Assembly: GCA_904420185.1 (NCBI GenBank) | Contig: CAJFUJ010000061.1 | Span: forward strand, 1-64,000 | Direction of reading: 5' to 3' | Length of the DNA: 64,000 bases | Origin: an uncultured Butyricicoccus sp. | GTDB taxonomy: Bacteria; Bacillota; Clostridia; Oscillospirales; Butyricicoccaceae | Made by a program: the position numbers and the translations under genes | The notes under the pieces: generated by a model | Database searches by the model: none | Seen by the model: only the letters and a program-made list of their open reading frames with translations | Told to the model about the DNA's origin: nothing | In this document: positions 17,836-26,912 of the stretch, one piece after another | How the letters are laid out: every line of letters starts with the position of its first letter | Position numbering within the stretch: the stretch's first letter is position 1

Positions 17836-19248
17836 ATGATGTCCAACGAAACGTTAATCCATCAAGCTGCCATGGAGATCCTACGCGATACCGGCATCCG
17901 GATGCGCAATGTGCAAGCGCTTGACATCTTATCCAAAAACGGCATCCGTGTCGAAAACGAAATCGCTTATTTCACCGAAGAACAAATTATGCACTGGGTC
18001 AAGCTGGCGCCTGCCCGCTTTACGCTGTATGGCCGCAATCCACACTATGCCGTGCATTTGGGCGATGGGACGGTCAATCCTGCGCCTACTTATGGTTGTG
18101 CTTTTGTTGCCGGGCGCGACGGCGTCCAGCGCCCGGGAACCCTTGACGACTATGTGCGCTGCGCCAAATTGGTGCAGGCCAACCCAGACTATGCCATCAA
18201 CGGCGGCATTTTGGTGCAGCCCAGCGACGTGCCCGAAGCATCCGCTGCACTGGGTATGTTTTACGCCGCGCTGCTGCATACCGACAAGGTGCTTTTGTTG
18301 CCCACCGGCTCCAAAGCCGAAATGGAAGCTATTATGGAAGCCGGGTGTGCGCTCTTCGGTGGTGCACAAGCCCTAGCTGAAAAGCCCCGCATGATTGCCC
18401 TGATCAACACCAATTCCCCGCTCTCACTCGATACCACCATGCTGGATTGTCTGATGGTGCTCGCCCGCTATGGGCAGCCGGTGATCCTATCCCCTGCCGC
18501 CATGCTGGGTGCCACTGGCCCGCTACCGCTGGCGGGTACACTGGCCAGCGGCACTGCCGAAAACCTCGCCGGCATTGCCCTGGCGCAGATGATCCGTCCA
18601 GGTACGCCTGTTGTGTTTGGTATGCAATCGACCGCCGCCGACCTGCGCGACGTATCCTTTGCGTGCAGCGCGCCCGAAGGCACGGTTTTGCAGGGCTTTG
18701 GCGCCAAGCTTGCGCAATTTTACGGCCTTCCTTCCCGCGGCGGCGGCAGCCAAACCGACGCGCCCTTCTTAAATATCCAAGCCGGCTATGAATCCATGCT
18801 CACCTTCTATTCGGCTTACCGGCATGGCATCAACCTCGTTATGGAAGCCGGCGGTGTGCTGGACAGCGTCAATGCGACCTCAATCGACAAGATGTTATGC
18901 GACTTTGAGGTGATCCGGCTGGTCAAGACCGCTTTTGCTCCCCTCCTTGTCGATGAAGAAACTTTGGATTTGGAAGAAATCAAGCAAGCTGCGCACACAG
19001 GCAGCTTTTTGGATACCGATTACACCTTGGATCACTTTCGTGATCTATATATCCCGCGGGTTGGCGCACGCAGCGCCAAAAGCCCGACCTATTTCGAGGA
19101 CAGCTTGGACAGCGAATTGGCCCGCCTTTTGGCCGTCTATGATGCCAACCCGCCCACACTCGATCGGGATCTTCAGCGCCAGGTCCGCACCTGCCTGGAA
19201 AAAGGCGGCTTGGACCCGCAAATTCTGGACCAGATCGAACGGTTATAA
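17836..19248 (+). CDS. trimethylamine methyltransferase (MttB) family protein, no in-frame amber codon
   Basis: MttB superfamily pattern (TYGCAFVAGRDGVQRPGTLDDYVR, GSQTDAPFLNIQAGYESML); continuous frame. Confidence 0.85.
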   Translation: MMSNETLIHQAAMEILRDTGIRMRNVQALDILSKNGIRVENEIAYFTEEQIMHWVKLAPARFTLYGRNPHYAVHLGDGTVNPAPTYGCAFVAGRDGVQRPGTLDDYVRCAKLVQANPDYAINGGILVQPSDVPEASAALGMFYAALLHTDKVLLLPTGSKAEMEAIMEAGCALFGGAQALAEKPRMIALINTNSPLSLDTTMLDCLMVLARYGQPVILSPAAMLGATGPLPLAGTLASGTAENLAGIALAQMIRPGTPVVFGMQSTAADLRDVSFACSAPEGTVLQGFGAKLAQFYGLPSRGGGSQTDAPFLNIQAGYESMLTFYSAYRHGINLVMEAGGVLDSVNATSIDKMLCDFEVIRLVKTAFAPLLVDEETLDLEEIKQAAHTGSFLDTDYTLDHFRDLYIPRVGARSAKSPTYFEDSLDSELARLLAVYDANPPTLDRDLQRQVRTCLEKGGLDPQILDQIERL

Positions 19249-19366
19249 CCGGAAAGCGGTGATCGATTTCCAAAGCACCTATTTGGATGGCTTTATCTAA
19301 AATCCATGGACCAATCGTTTCCTGCACGCATGGGGTCTTGCAAAAATATTTTCCTACCCTTTCTCT

Positions 19367-19395
19367 GCATAGCTTACACAGTTTTACACAAACTA
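19367..19395 (+). promoter_or_regulatory. candidate forespore sigma (sigma-G-like) promoter GCATA-17-CAAACTA upstream of spoVAD
   Basis: close to gnATr / cATnhTA consensus. Confidence 0.35.
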
Positions 19396-19470
19396 GGGAC
19401 AACTTGAATTTTAGAAATCCCCGCCTGTCGCAAAACAGCGGGGCTTTCGCCCCAAAGGAGGCTGATTTCC

Positions 19471-20481
19471 ATGGCGCAGCGCATTGGACAACGCACCCTG
19501 CGCTTTGACCGCCCGCCGGGGTTGCTCGGCTATGCTGCCGTAGTGGGAAAAAAGGAATCCCATGGCCCCTTACACGGTACGTTCGACGTCGTCGGGCCGG
19601 ATTCCCACTTTGGACAAAAAAGTTGGGAACTCGCTGAAAGCCAAATGCAAAAAACCGCGCTGCAAACCGCGCTGCAAAAGGCCGGCTATACCCTTGCCGA
19701 TTTGCAAATGATTTTAGCGGGCGATCTTCTCAACCAGTGCATCGGTTCGGCTTTCGCATCGGTGCAGTCCAATGTCCCCTATCTGGGTTTATACGGCGCA
19801 TGTTCTACCATGGCTGAGGGGCTCGTGACCGGCGCTTGCATGGTGGACGGCGGTTGCGCCGATCTGCTAGCAGCTGCAGCGTCCTCCCACTTTTGTTCGG
19901 CCGAGCGGCAATACCGCTTTCCCCTTGCCTATGGTGGACAGCGACCGCCCACTGCCCAATGGACGGCCACCGCAGCCGGCGCCGTCATCCTCGGCCAGAC
20001 CAAAAGCCCGCTGCATATTACCCATGCAGTGATTGGCCAGATGGTGGACATGGGTGTCAAAGACGCGAATAATATGGGGGCTGCGATGGCACCTGCTGCC
20101 TACCATACCCTGTCCATGCTGCTCGACGACCTGCACGCCCACCCAGCCGATTTTGACTGCATTGTAACCGGCGACCTGGCGGACGTGGGCGCCAGCCTGC
20201 TGGTGCGCTTGTTTGAACAAGATGGTGTGGATATTACGCCAGTCTATTCTGACTGCGGGTCCATGCTCTACGGCGATGACCAAGATACCCATGCAGGTGG
20301 ATCGGGCTGCGGCTGCTCGGCAGCTGTGCTATGCGGCAAACTGCTGCGCGATATGCAGGATGGGACGATCCATCGTCTGATTTTCGCCGGGACGGGCGCA
20401 CTGATGAGCCCGACCTCCATCCAGCAGGGCCAGTCCATCGCAGGCATTTGCCACGCAGTCGTAATCGAACGGAGGGACTAA
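19471..20481 (+). CDS. spoVAD: stage V sporulation protein AD
   Basis: thiolase-like SpoVAD sequence: RFDRPPGLLGYAAVVGKKES.GPL, GACSTMAEGLV, DCGSMLYGDDQDTHAGGSGCGCSA. Confidence 0.93.
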   Translation: MAQRIGQRTLRFDRPPGLLGYAAVVGKKESHGPLHGTFDVVGPDSHFGQKSWELAESQMQKTALQTALQKAGYTLADLQMILAGDLLNQCIGSAFASVQSNVPYLGLYGACSTMAEGLVTGACMVDGGCADLLAAAASSHFCSAERQYRFPLAYGGQRPPTAQWTATAAGAVILGQTKSPLHITHAVIGQMVDMGVKDANNMGAAMAPAAYHTLSMLLDDLHAHPADFDCIVTGDLADVGASLLVRLFEQDGVDITPVYSDCGSMLYGDDQDTHAGGSGCGCSAAVLCGKLLRDMQDGTIHRLIFAGTGALMSPTSIQQGQSIAGICHAVVIERRD

Positions 20482-20844
20482 ATGCACTATATACAAGCCT
20501 TTGTAACCGGTGGAATCATCTGTGCGCTGTCACAAATTTTAATCGATAAAACCAAGCTGACCCCGGCGCGCATTTTGGTCAGCTACGTGGTGCTCGGCGT
20601 GATTTTGACCGCCGTGGGTGTCTACCAGCCACTTGTCGAATGGGGCGGCGCGGGTGCGACTGTCCCGTTGCTCGGGTTCGGCTATTCCTTGGCCAAGGGC
20701 GTGGCCAAAGGGCTGGCCGAAAACGGCCTATTGGGCATTTTCACGGGCGGCGTGACCGGCGCGGCGGGCGGCATTGCAGCTGCTATCGTGTTTGGCTGCC
20801 TGTTTGCGTTGCTGTGCAAACCCGCCGACAAGTCCGGCCAATAG
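20482..20844 (+). CDS. spoVAE: stage V sporulation protein AE (SpoVAEb type)
   Basis: AFVTGGIICALSQILIDKTKLTPARILVSYVVLGVILTAVG. Confidence 0.9.
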   Translation: MHYIQAFVTGGIICALSQILIDKTKLTPARILVSYVVLGVILTAVGVYQPLVEWGGAGATVPLLGFGYSLAKGVAKGLAENGLLGIFTGGVTGAAGGIAAAIVFGCLFALLCKPADKSGQ

Positions 20845-20867
20845 CCAATATACCCAACACAGGAAGC

Positions 20868-20906
20868 AAAATGGCATCCCCTGCACATTGCAAAGGATGC
20901 CATTTT
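20868..20906. terminator. bidirectional terminator
   Basis: AAAATGGCATCC / GGATGCCATTTT between convergent genes. Confidence 0.85.
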
Positions 20907-20907
20907 A

Positions 20908-22509
20908 TCATTCGCCGCAGTATTTTATCAGCGTCGCACGGATGGCGCCTGGTCCACGCGTAAGCTCAGCAAACATCTCAGTGACCCGGTCAGCCAGGCC
21001 AACTTCGTAGAGGTTTGCGCCAAAGATCGGCTTGGACGACAGCAGCGGATACAGTTGCTTTTCTTTCGCTGGTTCTCCGCCCAACGTAATCCCATCCAGC
21101 AGCTTATCCAGATAGGGCAGCAGCGGGTCTGGGCTGCGCTCAAACGGTTTCCCTTGATCGTCCACACCGAGTAAATACCGGAGCCAGCCAGCCAATACGA
21201 GCGGGATAAAGGTCAAGTTGGACACACGGTGCATGGGGACAGTCGAATTATAATACGCATATAGAGTTTCTCCAAATCGAATCCCCAGCTTTTGTGAGGT
21301 ATCGGTCGCTGTTCGCTGCGGGGTATCCGGTAAGAAGGGGTTGGGATACCGCTCGCTCAGCACCTCATGCAGGAATTCAACCGGATTGATAACCCCAGGG
21401 TCCTCGACCATGGGCATCGCCTCAATGGTGCTCATATGGGTAATGAGCGACACCAGCTGTGGGTCATGCATTTCGTCATGAATCGTTTTGTAGCCCAGCA
21501 GGCATCCGTAAATCCCCAAAGCTGTATCCATGGGGTTGAGACAGGTGCAGGCTTTCATATGCGCAGAGCGCTCAACGATTTTGCGGTTTGTAAAGATGAT
21601 GCCAAGCTGTTCAAGCGGCGGATGCCCGTTTGGGAAATTGTCCTCGATCAGCAGGTACTGCGGCCGCTCGGTGTTGACAAATGCTGCCGCATAGGTTCCT
21701 TTTTCGGTAAGGAAGGGGCGAATCCCCTCCAGACCGTCTGCTTCTAGTTGCTCCGTCACCCGGATATCCGGCCGCGGGGTGATCTTATCGATCATAGACA
21801 ACGGGTAGGAAAGCGTATGCACCAGCCAGTCATATGCCTCCTGGGTGATGAATTCACCGTCCAGCCATGCCTGTGCCATATCGGTCATTGCGCGGTGCAA
21901 GCGGGTGCCGTTGTTCTGACAGTTGTCCAACGAAACGAGGGCAATTGGGGGCTGACCTGCCTGCTTACGTGCCAAGCAGAGGGCAGCCAAACGGCCGAAA
22001 AAGGAGGCGGCGGCAGCCTTGGGGCCGACCGAGGCATCCCAAGCAAAATCAGGCAGGAAATTGCGTTCTTGATCGCGGATGGTGTAGCCCTTTTCGGTGA
22101 TGGTCATGGTGACCATCTGCAAGCTGGGTGAACAAAAGATTTCGCGCAGCCGGTCCATGTCCTCGCTCATCTTGAGGCTTTCTGTAACCGAAGCAATCAC
22201 TTCTTTTTGGATATGGCCATCGGCATACAAAGTCGCAATAATCGATAGGTTATCATTTGCACGGTACACACGGTCGATGAGCTCCTCGTCATACCCTTCG
22301 CAGCAGATCACGCCGGTTTTCGATAACTCGGCGGTGAGCAAGCGCTGGGCCAAAGCGGCCGGAAACGCACGGAACAGGCTCCCCGCGCCAAAATGCAGCC
22401 AAGTGGGGGTGTCATGGGTCGCTTCCCGAGCGGCCTCAATATCATAGGATGGCAGGCGATAACCCTTCCAGGATAGGTTATTGCGCAAACTCTCCAATGT
22501 CAATTTCAT
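20908..22509 (-). CDS. mannitol dehydrogenase / fructuronate reductase family oxidoreductase
   Basis: LHFGAGSLFRAF, SLDNCQNNG, long-chain polyol dehydrogenase architecture. Confidence 0.85.
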   Translation of the reverse strand: MKLTLESLRNNLSWKGYRLPSYDIEAAREATHDTPTWLHFGAGSLFRAFPAALAQRLLTAELSKTGVICCEGYDEELIDRVYRANDNLSIIATLYADGHIQKEVIASVTESLKMSEDMDRLREIFCSPSLQMVTMTITEKGYTIRDQERNFLPDFAWDASVGPKAAAASFFGRLAALCLARKQAGQPPIALVSLDNCQNNGTRLHRAMTDMAQAWLDGEFITQEAYDWLVHTLSYPLSMIDKITPRPDIRVTEQLEADGLEGIRPFLTEKGTYAAAFVNTERPQYLLIEDNFPNGHPPLEQLGIIFTNRKIVERSAHMKACTCLNPMDTALGIYGCLLGYKTIHDEMHDPQLVSLITHMSTIEAMPMVEDPGVINPVEFLHEVLSERYPNPFLPDTPQRTATDTSQKLGIRFGETLYAYYNSTVPMHRVSNLTFIPLVLAGWLRYLLGVDDQGKPFERSPDPLLPYLDKLLDGITLGGEPAKEKQLYPLLSSKPIFGANLYEVGLADRVTEMFAELTRGPGAIRATLIKYCGE

Positions 22510-22797
22510 TTTTGTTTACCTTCCTTCCCAAGCAAAATCAACTTTACCAACCTCGGCGGGACGGGCAAAGTAATCTGGCGGTATCGACGCACAGATAGAC
22601 CTTTTAAGAATAGTATATCAAATTCAGCCGCAGACGAATAGTGCGTTTTGGAAAAACCCGAAAAAAAAAACGAAAAAAGCAGAAGGGCTCTGATCCTTTC
22701 ACCTGGCCGGTATTTTCAAGCTCAACAGCCAGGCGACTTCAAATGCTTGCTGGCGCATCAGGTGAAAACGCATCCGTATAAAATTTAAGTATGAAAA

Positions 22798-22838
22798 GAC
22801 AGCGGCCCGGAATACGCCTTATCGTCCGGGCCGCTGTC
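22798..22838 (-). terminator. terminator downstream of tepA
   Basis: GACAGCGGCCCGGA / TCCGGGCCGCTGTC stem. Confidence 0.75.
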
Positions 22839-22850
22839 CTTTACCGGCTG

Positions 22851-23570
22851 TTATTGGCTTGAACCAGCTAACTCTTTGCCAGCAGCATTGGCAGCATCCA
22901 TCATGGCATGCAGCGCGGACAAGGCATCGGACAGGCTGCCAACCGCATCGATTAAGCCATGCGCCACTGCATCACGCCCTCCAACCACGGTTCCAACATC
23001 GGCGGACATCTGGTCGGTCGCCATCATCAGCCGTTCGAACACCGCAGGGTCAATCTGGGAGTGGGATGTGACAAAAGCAGTGATCCGCTCTTGAATCGAA
23101 CGAAAATAAGCGTACGTCTGTGGTGAAGCGATCACGGTCCCACTCATCCGCACCGGGTGGATGGTCATGGCAGCACTGGGTGCAATGAAGGATTTTCTTG
23201 CTGCGACTGCCAGTGGCACACCAATCGAATGCCCGCCACCTAACACCAAAGAGACAGTTGGCTTACGCATCCCAGCGATCAACTCAGCAATGGCCAGCCC
23301 GGCTTCCACATCCCCGCCCACGGTGTTGAGCAGAACCAGAAGGCCGTCGATGTCATCTGCCTCCTCCACAGCGGTGATTTGTGGAATGATATGCTCATAT
23401 TTTGTAGTTTTGGTCTGCTGCGGGGCTTCCATATGTCCCTCGATCTGCCCTACGATGGTAATGCAGTGGATCGCACCGCGTGCGTTGCGCGTTGTCACCG
23501 AACCGGTTTGCTCAATGCTGTCCCGCTCAGGCGTTTCTTGATCTGGAAGGGAGGATGGTTGTTGGCACAT
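22851..23570 (-). CDS. tepA: ClpP-like serine protease, TepA/YmfB family
   Basis: NTVGGDVEAGLAIAELI, GGGHSIGVPLAVAARKSFIAPSAAMTIHPVRM; AAAGGAG RBS before ATG 23570. Confidence 0.8.
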   Translation of the reverse strand: MCQQPSSLPDQETPERDSIEQTGSVTTRNARGAIHCITIVGQIEGHMEAPQQTKTTKYEHIIPQITAVEEADDIDGLLVLLNTVGGDVEAGLAIAELIAGMRKPTVSLVLGGGHSIGVPLAVAARKSFIAPSAAMTIHPVRMSGTVIASPQTYAYFRSIQERITAFVTSHSQIDPAVFERLMMATDQMSADVGTVVGGRDAVAHGLIDAVGSLSDALSALHAMMDAANAAGKELAGSSQ

Positions 23571-23749
23571 AGATCGGCTGCTCCTTTCAATCCTAGTTTG
23601 GCGCCCCGGCGCCATGGTACCTGTTTATCCTTTCCCGATCGATTTCCAGCTATGCGCAAAATGTCATGGTTCTATTTTACAGTTTCGTATTACGGCTTGT
23701 AATGAAAAAGGCGGTCTTATCCAGTGCTTTCTACAAACATAACGCAAAG

Positions 23750-24046
23750 TTATCAACATTTACACAAGGTTATCCACAGATACTGACCTGTTTTCCGCAA
23801 GGTTATCCACAGATTTGGCCTATACGTTTGGAAATTTCCGAAACCGCTTGGCTGTTTTACCGGAAAAAAGCATCGGTTCGCTACATTGGGTAATATATAT
23901 TGTGGATAAAACTGTGCGGATAGGGGAAAACCCTTTTTGCGGTTAATTACAAAATGTAATATTTATTTTGTTTATTACATTTAAACGATTTTCCTGCACG
24001 AATATGTGGATTATCCTGTGGATAAATCACCGTAATCTGTGGATAA
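23750..24046. promoter_or_regulatory. cluster of DnaA boxes flanking an AT-rich core
   Basis: Perfect boxes: TTATCCACA 23770-23778, 23803-23811; TGTGGATAA 23901-23909, 24017-24025, 24038-24046; one-mismatch TTATCAACA 23750-23758 and TGTGGATTA 24005-24013. Confidence 0.8.
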
Positions 24047-24063
24047 CTACGTTTGTATATTGC

Positions 24064-24489
24064 CTACGTCTTCTCTTCCGCCTCAGGCGTTATCAACTCC
24101 CATGCTTGCACCTCATACTGACCAGCCTCCAGCAAATGCAGCTGCACCATTAGCGTGCCCGCCTCCCCTGCTGGAATCTCAAAGGAAAGTATTTGCGCGG
24201 CCTGGTCATATCGCGCAGCGATCCCCTCCTCATTGAGCAGTGCTTCCATTTCCAGCCCTGCTACACTGGGCTCCAATGCAGCTGCCTCTTCGATTTCCCC
24301 CAACAGGGTCTGTGCTCTGCTGTCCGCTTCAAAATAGTCCCTTGCGACGTCCCAGCCATGGGAGGACACCATATAATCGGACTGCGCACGGCTCAGCGAA
24401 AGCATGGATACGCAGGCAAATAGCAGCAAAATCAAAACATTTACGATCGTCGGAAAACCGACAGCCAGGCTGCTTTTCCGTTTTCTCAT
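24064..24489 (-). CDS. hypothetical single-TM protein of pseudopilin cluster
   Basis: MRKRKSSLAVGFPTIVNVLILLLFACVSMLSLSRAQS; translationally coupled to next gene upstream. Confidence 0.65.
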   Translation of the reverse strand: MRKRKSSLAVGFPTIVNVLILLLFACVSMLSLSRAQSDYMVSSHGWDVARDYFEADSRAQTLLGEIEEAAALEPSVAGLEMEALLNEEGIAARYDQAAQILSFEIPAGEAGTLMVQLHLLEAGQYEVQAWELITPEAEEKT

Positions 24490-24926
24490 GGCCCCTCCCC
24501 CGCTGCGCTGCCGGTATACTGCCGCACGGATAGTTCGGCGACCGCAGCGCCACCAGATACCGGTGCCACCGTAATCTCAGCCTCCACCACATGGTTTTCC
24601 AGTGGGCTGACCGAAAGGCGCAAGGCATAGATCCCGTCCGCTTGGGCGACCGGCCGCCAATCCTGGTTATACCAGGCGATAAAATCACCATCTTCTATGC
24701 GGCCCGAAAGCATTCCGGGCAAGTCCTGCGGGTCGCCATTTGCCGCGCGAAAGGCCATGGCCACGTTTTGGACGACCTGCTGCGCCTGGGCATTGACCCG
24801 GCTACCTGCGCTGAGTGAATAGGCGCGCGACAGCGTCATCATGCAAATCGCTGCGCCCACACAAAAAACCAACAAGTTGACCAGCATTTCGAGCAAAAAC
24901 AGCCGGGTACGGCTTAGATGTTTCAT
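24486..24926 (-). CDS. pseudopilin-like protein
   Basis: MKHLSRTRLFLLEMLVNLLVF N-terminal prepilin-like helix with Glu; ATGA overlap with upstream gene. Confidence 0.65.
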   Translation of the reverse strand: MKHLSRTRLFLLEMLVNLLVFCVGAAICMMTLSRAYSLSAGSRVNAQAQQVVQNVAMAFRAANGDPQDLPGMLSGRIEDGDFIAWYNQDWRPVAQADGIYALRLSVSPLENHVVEAEITVAPVSGGAAVAELSVRQYTGSAAGEGP

Positions 24927-25399
24927 CCGGCGTTCCCCTCCCCTGCTGCACGCGGTGCGAGCAGCAAAGTCTGTTTGCTGCCATCGGGTGCGGTATAATC
25001 GGCACGGATCAGCCGGTCTAGCTGGCGTATGTGCAGCGAACCGGCTTGGCACAGGCGCTCAGCCGTAGCCACACTTTTGGCGGCATCCTGCTTATAAAGG
25101 TAGCCATCACGGCAAAAATATAGCCAATCGACACCATTTTCCCTGGCTTGCAATGCGGTAGTTCCATCGGTCATCTGCACAACGGACAGCCCCTGGATTT
25201 GATCGGCCCGGCGGGCCACGCCTGCCAGATAATCCAGTGGCACCAGCCGGCTATGTGTGTCGGTCGCGCGCTGGTCGATCCCCTCATAAACCGCAATGGC
25301 CTTCACCGCCAACACGCCACAAAATGCAGCAAAAATCACAAAAAAGATCAAAACAAAGGTGGTTCCTGCTCGGTGACGGGCAAGGGTCGTCCATTTCAT
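24923..25399 (-). CDS. pseudopilin-cluster membrane protein (DUF4860-like)
   Basis: MKWTTLARHRAGTTFVLIFFVIFAAFCGVLAVKAI; coupled start/stop with neighbours. Confidence 0.6.
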   Translation of the reverse strand: MKWTTLARHRAGTTFVLIFFVIFAAFCGVLAVKAIAVYEGIDQRATDTHSRLVPLDYLAGVARRADQIQGLSVVQMTDGTTALQARENGVDWLYFCRDGYLYKQDAAKSVATAERLCQAGSLHIRQLDRLIRADYTAPDGSKQTLLLAPRAAGEGNAG

Positions 25400-25701
25400 G
25401 CCCAGGCCCCTCCTTTCTGGCGTCGAACCGTGATTTCAGGCATACGGTCGGGCGCAACCCGGCGGTATTCCACTGAAAAGCTGCGGTTTTGCAGGCGGAT
25501 GCCATAGTGGTCCTCCAGGTAGTCCAGGTCGGGCGGATACCGTCCCTCGACCGCATAGCAATGCTCGGCTGCTTGCCGCAGTTCATTTTCCAGTGCCTGC
25601 CGGCTTTCCCGCACCATCCAGTCGTCAATCCACTGCACGCCGCAGAAAAAAATAACGGCAATTAGGGTTGCTGTAATCAGGCTTTTCAGGATGCTTTTCA
25701 T
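25396..25701 (-). CDS. small pilin-like protein
   Basis: N-terminal TM then AEHCYAVEGRYPPDLDYLEDHYGI, a pattern typical of (pseudo)pilins. Confidence 0.6.
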   Translation of the reverse strand: MKSILKSLITATLIAVIFFCGVQWIDDWMVRESRQALENELRQAAEHCYAVEGRYPPDLDYLEDHYGIRLQNRSFSVEYRRVAPDRMPEITVRRQKGGAWA

Positions 25702-25710
25702 GTCTTTCCC

Positions 25711-26736
25711 TCACGTCATCGCGGTTAAACCGCCCAGCAGCGGCAGCATGACCGAAAGCAAAATCGCGCCAGCCGATACGCTCAGCATCAGCACAATCAC
25801 CGGTTCAAGCCGGATGAGCAACCGTTCCATCCGCACAGCGGTATCTGTGGCCAGACGGGCGGCAGCTTCGTCCAGTACAAATGCCGGCCGGCCGGCCATG
25901 CGCAAACGGCTGAGCGCCTCACCGCTGACAAGGCCGCTTTGGGCCAGTGCTTGCGGCAGCGCCGCGCCCGTATCCAGTGCGGCCTGCATCTGCACAGCCG
26001 CCTGATCGATTTCGGCGTGCTTGGTCAAAAATGCGGCCAGCCGCACGCAATCCCGGTCTTTTTGTCCACAATAACAAAATAGCGCCAGCGCAGCAGTAAA
26101 TTGGGCGGCAGCTATTTTACGGGTCAGCAGCCTGCCTTTCAAAAATTTTGCGTTGCGGTTTTGCAGCAGCAGCCACAGCCAGACCCCGGCAAAAACCGCT
26201 CCTGTCAGCAGCACGCCAGCGATTCCAGCTAGCCACCGTCCTGCTGTCATCGCCCAGCGGGCGAAAGGGGAAAACGACAGGCCCAGAGCAGAAAACTGGT
26301 CTGCAAACACCGGTAGGACAAAGCCGGCTGTGATGATCAAAATCGCGGCGGACAGGGCAGCCATCACCGCCGGATAGGCGGCCCGGCCGCGCAAACTCTG
26401 ATTGGCCACTTTTTCCCGTTCAAAATAGGTTGACAGCGCACTCAGTGTTTGCTCCAAGCGATCCTGTTGTTCACCATATGCAATCAAATCCACCATATAT
26501 TCTGGGAAGGCGCCGGTTTTGCGCATGGCACCAGCCAGTGTCCCCTCGCGCACACCGGTGCGCAGCGTCAAATAAAGTCTTTCTTCCCCTGCGCTGGTCG
26601 CGCGTGCGGCCAGCGCAGAAAAGCATTCGCTCAGTGTATGACCGCGCCGGAGATAGCTGCCCGTATCGCGGCAAAAATCATCCAATGTATGGTTGGGCAG
26701 CAGACGCTCGGTTTTTTTCTGAAACCGTTTGAACAC
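25711..26736 (-). CDS. type II secretion/type IV pilus inner-membrane protein F (PilC-like)
   Basis: FCRDTGSYLRRGHTLSECFSALA, YPAVMAALSAAILIITAGFVLPVFADQF. Confidence 0.85.
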   Translation of the reverse strand: MFKRFQKKTERLLPNHTLDDFCRDTGSYLRRGHTLSECFSALAARATSAGEERLYLTLRTGVREGTLAGAMRKTGAFPEYMVDLIAYGEQQDRLEQTLSALSTYFEREKVANQSLRGRAAYPAVMAALSAAILIITAGFVLPVFADQFSALGLSFSPFARWAMTAGRWLAGIAGVLLTGAVFAGVWLWLLLQNRNAKFLKGRLLTRKIAAAQFTAALALFCYCGQKDRDCVRLAAFLTKHAEIDQAAVQMQAALDTGAALPQALAQSGLVSGEALSRLRMAGRPAFVLDEAAARLATDTAVRMERLLIRLEPVIVLMLSVSAGAILLSVMLPLLGGLTAMT

Positions 26737-26912
26737 GCGCTTCCCTCCCTTCTTCGCTCACGTTCCTCCTTATTATAGACCGATTATACGATTGGGTAAA
26801 GCGGATTCTCAGGATTTTCAGACCAGATCTCCGGGAAAGTTTTGACGTAGCCCCTATGGGGCGGTATAATAAAAGACGGAAGTTGACACGGTGTGGTAAG
26901 GAGGAAAATCCC

